From an uncultured Ruminococcus sp. (GTDB lineage: Bacteria > Bacillota > Clostridia > Lachnospirales > Lachnospiraceae): a DNA stretch of 64,000 nucleotides. Shown piece after piece: positions 42,877-52,446 of the stretch (positions are counted from its first letter, which is position 1; each line of letters begins with the position of its first letter). The notes below the pieces were generated by a model. It worked only from the letters and a program-made list of their open reading frames with translations. It did no database searches and had not been told where the DNA came from. The stretch is from positions 1 through 64,000 of the forward strand of contig CAJFQC010000009.1 in assembly GCA_904418845.1 (NCBI GenBank). The letters run 5' to 3'. The position numbers and the translations under genes were made by a program.

Positions 42877-43974
42877 ATGAAATTAGGAATCGTAGGTTTA
42901 CCAAACGTAGGAAAAAGCACATTGTTTAATTCACTGACGAAAGCGGGCGCGGAATCGGCGAACTACCCGTTCTGTACCATTGACCCGAATGTGGGCGTGG
43001 TGACTGTGCCGGATAAAAGACTGGATGTTCTGGGAGAAATGTACCATACGAAAAAGATCATTCCGGCCGCGATCGAGTTTGTGGATATTGCGGGACTTGT
43101 AAAGGGCGCGTCAAAAGGAGAAGGGCTTGGGAACCAGTTTCTTGCCAATATCCGTGAAGTGGATGCTATCGTTCATGTGGTGAGGTGTTTCGAGAACAGC
43201 AATATTGTGCATGTGGACGGAAGTATTGACCCACTGCGCGATATCGAGACGATCAATCTGGAACTCATCTTTTCTGATCTGGAAATTCTGGACAGGAGGA
43301 TCGCGAAGACAGTCAAGCTGTCGCGAAACGATAAGACAGCGGCAAAAGAGCTTGATCTTTTAAACCGCGTGAAAGCACATCTTGAGGACAATAAGATGGC
43401 CAGGAGCTTCACTACAGATGACGAGGACGAGCAGACATGGCTCGCAGGATATAATCTCCTCACGGCAAAGCCGGTGATCTTTGCGGCAAATGTCTCCGAG
43501 GATGATCTTGCGGACGACGGCGCTTCCAACGAGGGAGTGAAAGCAGTGCGCGAATACGCAGTGCAGGAGGGATGTGAAGTATTTGTCGTATGCGCGGAGA
43601 TTGAAGAAGAGATCTCCCAGCTTGGTGACGATGAGAAGGAGATGTTCCTGGAAGATCTGGGGCTTGAAGAGTCCGGCCTTGAGAAACTGATCAAGGCGAG
43701 CTACCATCTGCTCGGACTGATCAGCTATTTGACGGCAGGTGAGCCGGAGGTGCGTGCCTGGACGATCAAAAGAGGCACGAAGGCTCCGCAGGCGGCAGGA
43801 AAGATCCATACAGATTTTGAGAGAGGATTTATCCGCGCGGAGGTGGTCAGCTATGATGATCTGATGACGTGCGGCACTCATACGGCGGCAAAAGAAAAAG
43901 GACTCGTCCGTCTGGAAGGGAAAGACTACGTCGTACAAGACGGAGATATCATGCTGTTTAGGTTTAACGTGTAG
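42877..43974 (+). CDS. ychF: Redox-regulated ribosome-binding ATPase (Obg-like, YchF/OLA1)
   Basis: 365 residues: G1 [10 protein letters not shown]3 [18 protein letters not shown], a helical coiled-coil insert and the C-terminal TGS domain ([20 protein letters not shown]). The nucleotide-specificity motif is NVSE rather than NKxD, in keeping with ATP use. GAGGAGG lies 11 bases before the ATG. Confidence 0.95.
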   Translation: MKLGIVGLPNVGKSTLFNSLTKAGAESANYPFCTIDPNVGVVTVPDKRLDVLGEMYHTKKIIPAAIEFVDIAGLVKGASKGEGLGNQFLANIREVDAIVHVVRCFENSNIVHVDGSIDPLRDIETINLELIFSDLEILDRRIAKTVKLSRNDKTAAKELDLLNRVKAHLEDNKMARSFTTDDEDEQTWLAGYNLLTAKPVIFAANVSEDDLADDGASNEGVKAVREYAVQEGCEVFVVCAEIEEEISQLGDDEKEMFLEDLGLEESGLEKLIKASYHLLGLISYLTAGEPEVRAWTIKRGTKAPQAAGKIHTDFERGFIRAEVVSYDDLMTCGTHTAAKEKGLVRLEGKDYVVQDGDIMLFRFNV

Positions 43975-44051
43975 AAACCAGTTCAGTTATGCGCCTTCGT
44001 GTGAACTGTTGCGTAAGCGGGAAGGGTGAACTGTGGAAGGAGAAGCAAATT

Positions 44052-45011
44052 ATGCATTATGATATCAGTTTCCCGAATATTGGAATCTACTTAGACCATG
44101 TCGGGAAGAGCATCAGCGTTTTCGGATTTGAGATCGCATATTACGGCATCATCATCGGGTGTGCTATCCTCATCGGATTTCTCATCGCTGCATCAGAGGC
44201 AAGGCGCACACGCCAGAATCCGGAGGACTATCTGGATATGGGGATCATCGGCGTCATTGCCGGCATTGTGGGCGCGAGGATCTATTTTGTAATCTTTTCG
44301 TGGGATATGTATAAGGATAACCTGCTGGAGATTTTCAATACCCGAAATGGCGGGCTCGCCATCTACGGCGGCGTGATCGGCGCGGTGCTGGCGGTGTTTA
44401 TCATGGCGCGTGTGAAAAAGCTCTCTCCGTTCGTGATACTTGATACTGTGGCAATAGCGATATTGAATGGTCAGATGCTCGGGCGCTGGGGCAATTTTTT
44501 TAACAGAGAGGCGTTCGGAGGGTACACAGACAGTCTGCTTGCCATGCGTCTTCCGCTGGACGCGGTTCGTCCCGGTGATGTGACAGAAGCGATGCGGGAG
44601 CATATGGAGACCATCGGAGGTATTGATTATATTCAGGTGCACCCTACATTTTTGTATGAGTCAGCGTGGTGCGCGGTGCTGCTGATCATCCTTGTGTTTT
44701 ACAGAAAAAACAAAAAGTATGAGGGAGAACTTTTTCTTCTGTATGTGTTCGGATATGCGCTTGGGAGAGTGTGGATCGAAGGACTGCGGACAGATCAGCT
44801 CCTTTTGCCGGGAAGCGCTTTCCCAGTCTCCCAGGTTCTTGCCGGTATCATTGTGGTCGTGGCGGGAGCGGCGCTTCTGTACCTGAGAAAGCATCACAAA
44901 GGTATCCCTATGATGACGGGCGGCAAGGTGTATGAGCCTATGCCGGATAAGATCGAGGGGAAAAAACCGCCGAAGAAAAAGGACAGGATGTTTAAGTTCA
45001 AGGACAAGTAA
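44052..45011 (+). CDS. lgt: Prolipoprotein diacylglyceryl transferase
   Basis: Attaches diacylglycerol to the lipobox cysteine of prolipoproteins in the membrane. 319 residues, seven helices. Signature RNGGLAIYGGVIGAVLA and LGRWGNFFNREAFGG, and HPTFLYES. The tail is long and Lys-rich (KKPPKKKDRMFKFKDK). ATG 44052 with GGAAGGAG upstream; the in-frame ATG at 43989 lacks a site. A TPR lipoprotein (12927) is a likely substrate in this window. Confidence 0.95.
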   Translation: MHYDISFPNIGIYLDHVGKSISVFGFEIAYYGIIIGCAILIGFLIAASEARRTRQNPEDYLDMGIIGVIAGIVGARIYFVIFSWDMYKDNLLEIFNTRNGGLAIYGGVIGAVLAVFIMARVKKLSPFVILDTVAIAILNGQMLGRWGNFFNREAFGGYTDSLLAMRLPLDAVRPGDVTEAMREHMETIGGIDYIQVHPTFLYESAWCAVLLIILVFYRKNKKYEGELFLLYVFGYALGRVWIEGLRTDQLLLPGSAFPVSQVLAGIIVVVAGAALLYLRKHHKGIPMMTGGKVYEPMPDKIEGKKPPKKKDRMFKFKDK

Positions 45012-45042
45012 AGAGACAAGATGATGTTTTGCAAGGTTTTTA

Positions 45043-45075
45043 AAGGCGTGCATGTTAAGAGGCACGTCTTTTTCT
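45043..45075 (+). terminator. Terminator after lgt
   Basis: AAGGCGTGC and GCACGTCTT pair over 9 bp (one G-U), loop of 10, then a T-run. It ends the housekeeping block. Confidence 0.7.
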
Positions 45076-45152
45076 ATAGTTTATTTGTGTTCGGGGATAT
45101 ACGGTGCTGCCGGAGCTGTATTCAGACAACTGTACGTTAAAATATACAAAAA

Positions 45153-45164
45153 ACCACATGTGGT
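45153..45164. promoter_or_regulatory. 12-bp perfect palindrome upstream of nifJ
   Basis: ACCACATGTGGT lies 3 bases before the nifJ -35 box, a typical activator position or repressor flank. The factor is unknown; it does not match the Rex or CcpA consensus. Confidence 0.45.
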
Positions 45165-45167
45165 CTA

Positions 45168-45196
45168 TGGACTTTTGGCATTTTTGGCGATATAAT
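45168..45196 (+). promoter_or_regulatory. nifJ promoter
   Basis: TGGACT and a consensus TATAAT spaced by 17 bases, giving a leader of about 70 bases. The gap before nifJ (45076-45275) holds nothing else convincing. Confidence 0.6.
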
Positions 45197-45275
45197 GTGA
45201 ATATATGTGGCAGTATGCTTCACAGCAGTCTGCTGGAGTGTACTTTCAATGTAAAACTCAAGGAGGAACAAGAAA

Positions 45276-48200
45276 ATGGCAAGAAAAATGAAGACCATGG
45301 ACGGTAATCAGGCTGCTGCTCACGTGTCATATGCATACACAGAAGTCGCGGCGATCTATCCGATTACACCGTCATCTGTTATGCCGGAACATGTTGACGA
45401 ATGGGCAACAGAAGGCAGGGAAAATATCTTCGGACAGACAGTGCATGTAGTAGAGATGCAGTCTGAGGCAGGCGCAGCGGGAGCTGTTCACGGATCTCTT
45501 TCAGCAGGTGCTCTTACAACTACATTTACAGCGTCTCAGGGACTTCTCCTCATGATCCCGAACCTATACAAGGTTGCAGGCGAGCAGCTTCCGGGCGTGT
45601 TCAACGTATCCGCTCGTGCACTGGCAAGCCACGCACTTTCTATTTTCGGTGATCACTCTGATGTTTACGCCTGTCGTCAGACTGGTGCAGCAATGCTGTG
45701 CGAGTCCAGCGTTCAGGAGGTAATGGACCTGACACCGGTTGCACATTGTGCGGCGCTGGAAGGAAAACTTCCGTTCATCAACTTCTTTGACGGATTCCGT
45801 ACATCTCATGAGATCCAGAAGATCGAGACATGGGATTATGATGACCTGAAAGATCTGGTAAACATGGACGCAATCGATGCTTTCCGTGCACATGCACTGA
45901 ATCCGAATCATCCGTGTCAGAGAGGTTCCGCTCAGAACCCGGATATTTTCTTCCAGGCAAGAGAGGCGTGCAACCCGTACTACGACGCTCTTCCGGCGAT
46001 TGTTCAGAACTACATGGACAAGGTAAACGAGAAGATCGGTACAGATTACAAGCTGTTCAACTACTACGGAGACAAGGAAGCTGAGCATGTGATTGTTGCG
46101 ATGGGTTCTGTATGTGATACGATTGAGGAGACCATCGACCATCTGCTCAAAGCCGGTGAGAAAGTCGGAGTTGTTAAAGTTCGTCTGTATAGACCGTTCT
46201 GCGCAGAGGCTCTTATTAACGCAATTCCGGATTCTGTGAAGAAGATCTCTGTTCTTGACAGAACAAAAGAACCGGGAGCGCTGGGCGAACCGCTGTATCT
46301 TGATGTTGTTGCAGCACTCAGGGGTACAAAATTCGATGCGGTTCCGATCTATACAGGACGTTACGGTCTTGGATCTAAGGATACGACACCGGCTCAGATC
46401 GTTGCTGTATTCCACAATGAAGAGAAACAGAAATTCACGATCGGTATCGTGGACGATGTTACTAACCTGTCGCTGACAGCGAATGAGCCGCTGATCACAA
46501 CTCCGGAAGGAACGATTAACTGCAAGTTCTGGGGACTTGGCGCTGACGGTACAGTCGGAGCGAACAAGAACTCCATCAAGATCATCGGTGACAATACAGA
46601 TATGTATGCTCAGGCATATTTTGATTATGATTCCAAGAAATCAGGCGGCGTCACAATGTCCCATCTGCGTTTCGGAAAATCACCGATCAAATCTACATAC
46701 CTGATCCACCAGGCGAACTTCGTGGCATGCCACAATCCGTCTTATGTGGACAAGTACAACATGGTACAGGAACTTGTTGACGGCGGAACATTCCTTCTGA
46801 ACTGCCCGTGGGATATGGAAGGACTTGAGAAACATCTGCCGGGACAGGTGAAAGCTTATATCGCTAACCACAACATCAAGTTCTACACGATTGACGGTAT
46901 CAAGATCGGCAAAGAGATCGGACTTGGCGGACGTATCAATACAGTGCTCCAGTCTGCATTCTTCAAGCTTGCAGCCATCATTCCGGAGAATGAGGCAATC
47001 GACCTGATGAAGGCGGCTGCCAAGGCTACATACGGAAGAAAGGGCGACAAGATCGTTCAGATGAACTACGACGCTATCGACGCAGGCGCTAAGCAGGTTG
47101 TTGAAGTCAGTGTTCCGGAGAACTGGAAGAACGCGGCTGACGAAGGGCTTGCTACACCGCACGTAGACGAGAACGGAAGAAAAGATGTTGTTGATTTCGT
47201 TAAGAACATCCAGGCGAAAGTAAACGCTCAGGAAGGAAATACACTTCCGGTATCTGCATTCAATGAGTATGTTGACGGTTCTACACCGTCCGGCTCTTCC
47301 GCATACGAGAAACGCGGTATTGCAGTAGATATCCCGATATGGAAACCGGAGAACTGTATCCAGTGTAACCGCTGTGCATATGTCTGCCCGCACGCTGTTA
47401 TCCGTCCGGTAGCACTCACAGAGGACGAGCTGGCAAAAGCTCCGGAAGGCATGGAAGCAATCGATATGATTGGTATGCCAGGCATGAAATTCTCCATTAC
47501 AGTATCTGCTTACGACTGTACAGGATGCGGCTCCTGCGCAAATGTCTGCCCGGGCAAGAAGGGCGAGAAAGCTCTCGTTATGGAGAACATGGAAGCAAAT
47601 GTCGGCAAGCAGGACTTCTTCAACTACGGAAGAGAGATTCCGGTAAAACCGGAAGTTGTCGCAAAATTCAAAGAGACAACTGTAAAGGGAAGCCAGTTCA
47701 AACAGCCGCTGCTTGAGTTCTCAGGCGCATGTGCCGGATGTGGAGAGACGCCGTACGCTAAACTGATCACGCAGCTCTACGGTGACAGAATGTATATCGC
47801 AAACGCGACAGGATGCTCATCTATCTGGGGCAACTCCTCACCGTCCACACCTTACACAGTAACCCCGGAAGGGAAAGGACCGGCTTGGTGCAACTCACTG
47901 TTCGAGGACAACGCAGAGTTCGGATATGGTATGCTCCTTGCTCAGAACACGATCAGAGAGAGAATGAAAAGTCATGCCGCTAAGCTTGCTGAGGATGCGC
48001 AGGATGCAGATGTTAAGGCAGCGGCACAGGAATACCTTGATACATTTGCATGCGGAGCAACAAACGGAACAGCTACAGACAAACTTGTGGCAGCTCTGGA
48101 GAAATGCGGATGCGACCGTTTCGAGAAGACAGAACTTCTGAAACACAAAGATTTCCTTTCCAAGAAATCCCAGTGGGTATTCGGAGGTGACGGATGGGCT

Positions 48201-48818
48201 TACGATATCGGATACGGCGGTGTTGACCACGTACTTGCAAGCGGCAAGGACATCAACATCATGGTATTTGACACAGAGGTTTACTCCAACACAGGCGGAC
48301 AGGCGTCCAAGGCAACCATGACAGGTGCTACAGCACAGTTCGCAGCAGGCGGTAAAGAGACGAAGAAGAAAGACCTTGCGGGAATGGCAATGAGCTATGG
48401 CTATGTATATGTTGCACAGATCGCAATGGGCGCTGACTTCAACCAGACAGTCAAAGCCATCACAGAGGCTGAGGCTTATCCGGGACCGTCACTGATCATC
48501 GCTTACGCTCCGTGTATCAACCACGGCATCAAGAAGGGTATGAGCAAAGCTCAGACAGAGGAAGAACTGGCAGTGGCATGTGGTTACTGGAACAACTTCC
48601 GCTTCAACCCGGCTGCTGAGGGCAACAAGTTCTCACTTGACAGCAAAGAGCCGAAACAGGAAGATTATCAGGCATTCCTTGACGGCGAGGTACGTTACAA
48701 CGCTCTTAAGAGAGCAAATCCGGAGAAAGCTGCAAGACTGTTCGCGATCAACGAGCAGGAAGCTATGGAGAGATATGCTTATCTGAAGAAGCTTGTGGAT
48801 GTATACGCAGCAGAGTAA
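45276..48818 (+). CDS. nifJ: Pyruvate:ferredoxin (flavodoxin) oxidoreductase
   Basis: Oxidises pyruvate to acetyl-CoA and CO2, reducing ferredoxin; the main anaerobic pyruvate enzyme. One 1180-residue chain holds domain I (AYTEVAAIYPITPSS), domain III (gamma), two 4Fe-4S clusters (CIQCNRCAYVCPH and CTGCGSCANVCPG), a further cluster region (CAGCGETPYA) and the TPP site with GDGWAYDIGYGG and NTGGQ. AAGGAGG precedes the ATG. Its reduced ferredoxin could feed a hydrogenase; a hydrogenase-like sensor is encoded just beyond, on the other strand. Confidence 0.97.
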   Translation: MARKMKTMDGNQAAAHVSYAYTEVAAIYPITPSSVMPEHVDEWATEGRENIFGQTVHVVEMQSEAGAAGAVHGSLSAGALTTTFTASQGLLLMIPNLYKVAGEQLPGVFNVSARALASHALSIFGDHSDVYACRQTGAAMLCESSVQEVMDLTPVAHCAALEGKLPFINFFDGFRTSHEIQKIETWDYDDLKDLVNMDAIDAFRAHALNPNHPCQRGSAQNPDIFFQAREACNPYYDALPAIVQNYMDKVNEKIGTDYKLFNYYGDKEAEHVIVAMGSVCDTIEETIDHLLKAGEKVGVVKVRLYRPFCAEALINAIPDSVKKISVLDRTKEPGALGEPLYLDVVAALRGTKFDAVPIYTGRYGLGSKDTTPAQIVAVFHNEEKQKFTIGIVDDVTNLSLTANEPLITTPEGTINCKFWGLGADGTVGANKNSIKIIGDNTDMYAQAYFDYDSKKSGGVTMSHLRFGKSPIKSTYLIHQANFVACHNPSYVDKYNMVQELVDGGTFLLNCPWDMEGLEKHLPGQVKAYIANHNIKFYTIDGIKIGKEIGLGGRINTVLQSAFFKLAAIIPENEAIDLMKAAAKATYGRKGDKIVQMNYDAIDAGAKQVVEVSVPENWKNAADEGLATPHVDENGRKDVVDFVKNIQAKVNAQEGNTLPVSAFNEYVDGSTPSGSSAYEKRGIAVDIPIWKPENCIQCNRCAYVCPHAVIRPVALTEDELAKAPEGMEAIDMIGMPGMKFSITVSAYDCTGCGSCANVCPGKKGEKALVMENMEANVGKQDFFNYGREIPVKPEVVAKFKETTVKGSQFKQPLLEFSGACAGCGETPYAKLITQLYGDRMYIANATGCSSIWGNSSPSTPYTVTPEGKGPAWCNSLFEDNAEFGYGMLLAQNTIRERMKSHAAKLAEDAQDADVKAAAQEYLDTFACGATNGTATDKLVAALEKCGCDRFEKTELLKHKDFLSKKSQWVFGGDGWAYDIGYGGVDHVLASGKDINIMVFDTEVYSNTGGQASKATMTGATAQFAAGGKETKKKDLAGMAMSYGYVYVAQIAMGADFNQTVKAITEAEAYPGPSLIIAYAPCINHGIKKGMSKAQTEEELAVACGYWNNFRFNPAAEGNKFSLDSKEPKQEDYQAFLDGEVRYNALKRANPEKAARLFAINEQEAMERYAYLKKLVDVYAAE

Positions 48819-48877
48819 AAAGCAGATATAGTGAAATGAATAACTGTGAGGCTGTCGGGAAACTGATAGCTTCAGAC

Positions 48878-48917
48878 AAAGGGAGTATGTGACTGTTCTC
48901 GGTCACATACTCCCTTT
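48878..48917. terminator. Bidirectional terminator between nifJ and the phosphatase
   Basis: A perfect 16-bp stem starting AAAGGGAGTATGTGAC, 8-base loop, A-run on one side and T-run on the other, between convergent genes. Confidence 0.9.
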
Positions 48918-48931
48918 CCAATCATAAGTTA

Positions 48932-50107
48932 TCAATAATATTTTACACTTACAGTGCGACCCATCTTCTCCGCCGTCTTGATGAGCTGATCGACCAGATT
49001 CTGCCTCATGCTCAGGTCAAAATTCAATTCAGATTCCTTGTGCGCGTCGTTGATGGCTGTGCCGACGAAAAGATTTAGCTCCGTGCATTCTTCGATGAGC
49101 AGCTTTGCGAGGCGGGAGGCGCCGTTATCTGCATCCAGCTCATCGAAAAATTCTGCATCAAATTGATCGTTAACATATTTCTTCAAAAGTTTCAGTGCTT
49201 TTCCAAGTGTCAGGACACCCTCAGTCACAAGGTCAATGCCTTCCAATGTCGCTATGGGAGGCACATCAGGGTTGCGGCTGTCTGCTTTTGTGATGATTTC
49301 CTTTTCAAGGACGCGGGCAGCGATATTCGCAGTGGTTCCGCCCGCCACAACTTTCTTACCTTCTGCATGCATGAAGTCATGCATCAGGCGTTCGTCATCC
49401 TCTTTGGACCTGGGCGGGCCGGTAAAGATGTTGATCACCCTGCGCTCGATGACCCGGGCCACCGCAACTGTGGTGTCATCCCCCGGTTTCTCCTCATAGA
49501 GTTCGTCGCATGCCTGACTGAGCATGACGGCCAGACGGGAGGCGGAGAGGGTCTTTTTCGTGCACTTGAGTGTGTATTCTGCCATTGCCTCCCATGTCCA
49601 TCCCTGGAGGTTTAAGATGGAGCCGGCTCCCGCGTAGATCACCCCGTCGCTCATGAGGACAAAGCAGTCATTCTTTCTTACGTGAAAGCGGTACTCGTGT
49701 ATCTTTTTTCCCTCGATCTCCCTTGTTTCAAACGGGTATTTAATGATCCTGCCATCACGGATAAAGACGCAGGAGGGGTTGTCGAACTCTACAAGATACG
49801 CCTCACCGCTGTGGGAGATCTGTAAAATGGAAAATGTAGCGTAAGCAACTTTACGTACTTTACAGATGGGAAGCGTCTTGGCGATAGTCTCTACACAGGA
49901 TTCAATGGCAGCTCCTTCGTAGAGCATGGTGCCGAGGATCTTGGATGTCAGGGTAGCAAGGATGTTCGCTTTGACGCCGCTCCCCATTCCATCCGCAAGG
50001 ATCAGGATATCAGAATCCGCGGTCTTCAGGACTTCGACCTTATCGCCGCAGAGCTCTTCTTTATGTTTGTTCAGACTTTTCCAAGCCACATCAATACTTA
50101 CGCTCAT
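48932..50107 (-). CDS. SpoIIE-type Ser/Thr phosphatase linked to the hydrogenase-like sensor
   Basis: A 391-residue soluble protein. Residues 1-215 are a SpoIIE/PP2C domain with metal ligands in LADGMGSGVKAN, SDGVIYAG and PGDDTTVAV. It lacks the membrane part of true SpoIIE. A second region of about 170 residues (RVINIFTGPPRSKEDDERL onward) is a domain I do not recognise; the same pair of domains occurs next to PAS-type [FeFe]-hydrogenases. The start at 50107 has GGAGG 7 bases upstream, 2 bases after the hydrogenase stop. It probably relays a redox or hydrogen signal by dephosphorylating an unknown partner. Confidence 0.82.
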   Translation of the reverse strand: MSVSIDVAWKSLNKHKEELCGDKVEVLKTADSDILILADGMGSGVKANILATLTSKILGTMLYEGAAIESCVETIAKTLPICKVRKVAYATFSILQISHSGEAYLVEFDNPSCVFIRDGRIIKYPFETREIEGKKIHEYRFHVRKNDCFVLMSDGVIYAGAGSILNLQGWTWEAMAEYTLKCTKKTLSASRLAVMLSQACDELYEEKPGDDTTVAVARVIERRVINIFTGPPRSKEDDERLMHDFMHAEGKKVVAGGTTANIAARVLEKEIITKADSRNPDVPPIATLEGIDLVTEGVLTLGKALKLLKKYVNDQFDAEFFDELDADNGASRLAKLLIEECTELNLFVGTAINDAHKESELNFDLSMRQNLVDQLIKTAEKMGRTVSVKYY

Positions 50108-50109
50108 GG

Positions 50110-51819
50110 TCATTCCTCCTCGTTTAAGATGGAATCCCGCAGCTTTGTTAGAGTTACCTTCGTCTCTGCTGTCGTCTCTCCTAAAAGTCCTGCGATCTCC
50201 TGCGCTACCATCATTTGTTTCTCAATGACCTTCTGCGCCATCTCCACAGTCTCGACCTTGAGATTATAGTGCTGTTCTTTCACCCTTTCTTCATGAGTTA
50301 TATCCTGATAGATGACAAGGACCGCATCCAGATTTTCGATGTAGACAATCTTTTCCTCTGCGATCAGCTTACCGTTTTCAAGCTCAATCTTTTTATTTAA
50401 AATGGGTTCCCTCGTGAGAAGGACTGTCTCGATATCTGCTGTCTCGATAAACTCAAATATGTACCGCTCGACTGCTTCTTCGTGTCCTACTCCAAGGAGT
50501 TCCTGACCTTTCCGGTTGCAGTCCAGTATCTTCATATCGCTGCCGATGACGAAGATAAAGTTCGGCGTCACATCCATGACTACATTTGACATGGACTCTG
50601 CCTGTGCCAGCGCGTAGGGCATACACATTGAGAGTTCCGCCTTCCCCTGGAATACCGCGATCGCCTTATCCCGGCATGTGGAATATCCGCAGGCTCCACA
50701 GTTTAACTCGTCTTCCGCGGAATATTTTCCGGTAGACTGCAGGATACGTCTGATCTGATCTTCGGACGGCATTACATCTGAAAGGCTGTGATCGCCGAAT
50801 TCTTTGGCGAGTTCTTCGGAGCTTATATCAGGGAGTTCACGCGCTGCCTTGTAGGAGACGACATTTTCAATCTTTACCTTTGTCTTTACATAAGAAGTGT
50901 TCCAGTGTGCGGAAGCAGGTCCTTTTGCACATCCGCCCTCACAGACGTTGGCCTCGATAAAGCAGTGATCCAGTTCACCCTTTCTCAGACATTCCAGCAT
51001 CTCCATACAGTTTTCCAGACCATCTACGAATACCTTGTGGTAACCGTCCGCTTCCTCCTCGGTGATGACAGACTGGATGACGCCGCCGCTGACCGGATAG
51101 AGGCGGTTGATCTTTGGGTCGGGATTACCCATCGGCTTATCCTCGCAGGCGTGGAGATCGATTCCGGCTTCCTGGAGCCAGTCAGCCAGCTCTTCGAACG
51201 TAAGGATCGCGTTGATGGCGCCTTCTACGCGTTCATCCCCTATGGCCTCCTGCTTCTTTGCGATGCAGGGCCCTAAGAATACGACCTTTACATCCGGGCC
51301 GTAGAGCTTCTTGATATATCTCCCGTGGGCGATCATGGGGGATACGACCGGCGCCATCAGCTTCGTGCAGTCGGGATAATATTTTTCAATCAGGTCGTTT
51401 ACGCTGGGGCAGCAGGTCGTGATGATGTTCGGCATTTTGTTCTCACGAACCAGCTTCTTGTACTCGTTTGTGACCAGCGCCGCCCCTTCAGCGGTCTCGC
51501 GGACTTCGTAGAAGCCCAGTTTCTGCAAGGCGTCCACCACCTGTCCGGGGGTGTCAAATTCCAGTACTCCGGCATAGGAGGGAGCAATGGATATGACCGT
51601 TTTTAAATGCTGCCGCAGATAGCCTTTGACGCGCTCAAGATCGCTTGCAAATGTCTTCGCGTTCTGGGGACAGACTTCCAGGCACCGCCCGCAGTTGATA
51701 CAGTGATCTACCATGATACGTGCCTGCTCATCCTTGACGGATATGGCTTTGACCGCGCAGTTGCGCACACATTTGTAACAGTGACGGCACTTTGCGTCCT
51801 TAAAGTCAATGACTTTCAT
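50110..51819 (-). CDS. [FeFe]-hydrogenase-like protein with PAS domain (putative sensory hydrogenase)
   Basis: A 569-residue protein: two 4Fe-4S motifs (CRHCYKCVRNC and CINCGRCLEVCP, residues 9-55), the hydrogenase H-domain (about 75-360), a 4Fe-4S domain (CGACGYSTCRDKA, about 395-425) and a PAS domain with a coiled-coil tail (about 440-569). H-cluster motifs keep the cysteines but are divergent: TTCCPS (for TSCCPxW), LGPCIAKKQE, and NVCEGGCAKGP (usual MACPGGCxNGG). These changes fit the non-catalytic or sensory clade rather than a bulk hydrogen producer. ATG 51819 follows AGGAGG. The phosphatase gene follows 2 bases later. Confidence 0.85.
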   Translation of the reverse strand: MKVIDFKDAKCRHCYKCVRNCAVKAISVKDEQARIMVDHCINCGRCLEVCPQNAKTFASDLERVKGYLRQHLKTVISIAPSYAGVLEFDTPGQVVDALQKLGFYEVRETAEGAALVTNEYKKLVRENKMPNIITTCCPSVNDLIEKYYPDCTKLMAPVVSPMIAHGRYIKKLYGPDVKVVFLGPCIAKKQEAIGDERVEGAINAILTFEELADWLQEAGIDLHACEDKPMGNPDPKINRLYPVSGGVIQSVITEEEADGYHKVFVDGLENCMEMLECLRKGELDHCFIEANVCEGGCAKGPASAHWNTSYVKTKVKIENVVSYKAARELPDISSEELAKEFGDHSLSDVMPSEDQIRRILQSTGKYSAEDELNCGACGYSTCRDKAIAVFQGKAELSMCMPYALAQAESMSNVVMDVTPNFIFVIGSDMKILDCNRKGQELLGVGHEEAVERYIFEFIETADIETVLLTREPILNKKIELENGKLIAEEKIVYIENLDAVLVIYQDITHEERVKEQHYNLKVETVEMAQKVIEKQMMVAQEIAGLLGETTAETKVTLTKLRDSILNEEE

Positions 51820-51932
51820 CTTACAAAACCTCCTGTTGTATATTTTTACGCACATTATGTCTATAAAATTTATTTTACCAGAGAGGCAGGGGAATATCCA
51901 GACTACGTTTTTGTTGTAAAATAAAAAATAAT

Positions 51933-52430
51933 GTGTCATGCAACTTTTTGGATGATAAACTCCGTCTAATATATGAGAATGTCAGAAAGGGTATCTTGTA
52001 TAAAACTGCGCGCAGTCATTTTTCAGAGGAAGAAGACATTGCCGACGCTTTCCAGGACACGATTGAAGCAGCATACCGCACGATTACACATCTGAATAAT
52101 GCGGAATATTTCAGGACATGGCTTATCCGTATCCTCATCAATAAATGTATTGACATTAAGAGGAAAAAACAGAAGGAAAGCCCTGCATTGATATTCCCGG
52201 AGGAAGGAGAGACATGCATGGAACTGGCTAACTGTGAATTTGAAGAACTGATGCGCTCGCTGGATGAAAAATACCGGACAGTTCTTCTTTTGTATTATGG
52301 AGAAGGTTTTAAGATCACAGAGATCGCTCAGCTTCTTGATATGGAAGAGAATACGGTGAAATCAAGGCTGTCAAGGGGAAGAGATAAGTTCAGGCAGGTC
52401 TGGACGGCCCACAATGTGGCCACAGAATAA
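51933..52430 (+). CDS. ECF-family RNA polymerase sigma factor
   Basis: A 165-residue sigma-70 family protein: region 2 (EEDIADAFQDTIEAAYRTIT, YFRTWLIRILINKCID) and region 4 with its helix-turn-helix (FKITEIAQLLDMEENTVKSR). The N-terminus is unclear: neither GTG at 51933 nor TTG at 51948 has a ribosome site, so the 5' end may be altered. It diverges from the hydrogenase-like gene. A broken anti-sigma gene follows after 16 bases. Confidence 0.82.
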   Translation: MSCNFLDDKLRLIYENVRKGILYKTARSHFSEEEDIADAFQDTIEAAYRTITHLNNAEYFRTWLIRILINKCIDIKRKKQKESPALIFPEEGETCMELANCEFEELMRSLDEKYRTVLLLYYGEGFKITEIAQLLDMEENTVKSRLSRGRDKFRQVWTAHNVATE

Positions 52431-52446
52431 GAGAGGAGGAGACGAA

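Noticed and set aside
43987..44020. CAGTTCA/TGAACTG inverted repeat before lgt
   Set aside because: The 7-bp stem encloses a loop of about 16 bases with no T-run, and there is no sign that it terminates or regulates.
45104..45307. 67-codon open frame before nifJ
   Set aside because: It runs across the nifJ promoter, palindrome and ribosome site, and has no similarity to known small proteins.
45564..46415. 283-codon open frame antisense to nifJ
   Set aside because: It mirrors the codon bias of nifJ, has no ribosome site and resembles no protein family; several more such antisense frames in nifJ and kduD are explained the same way.
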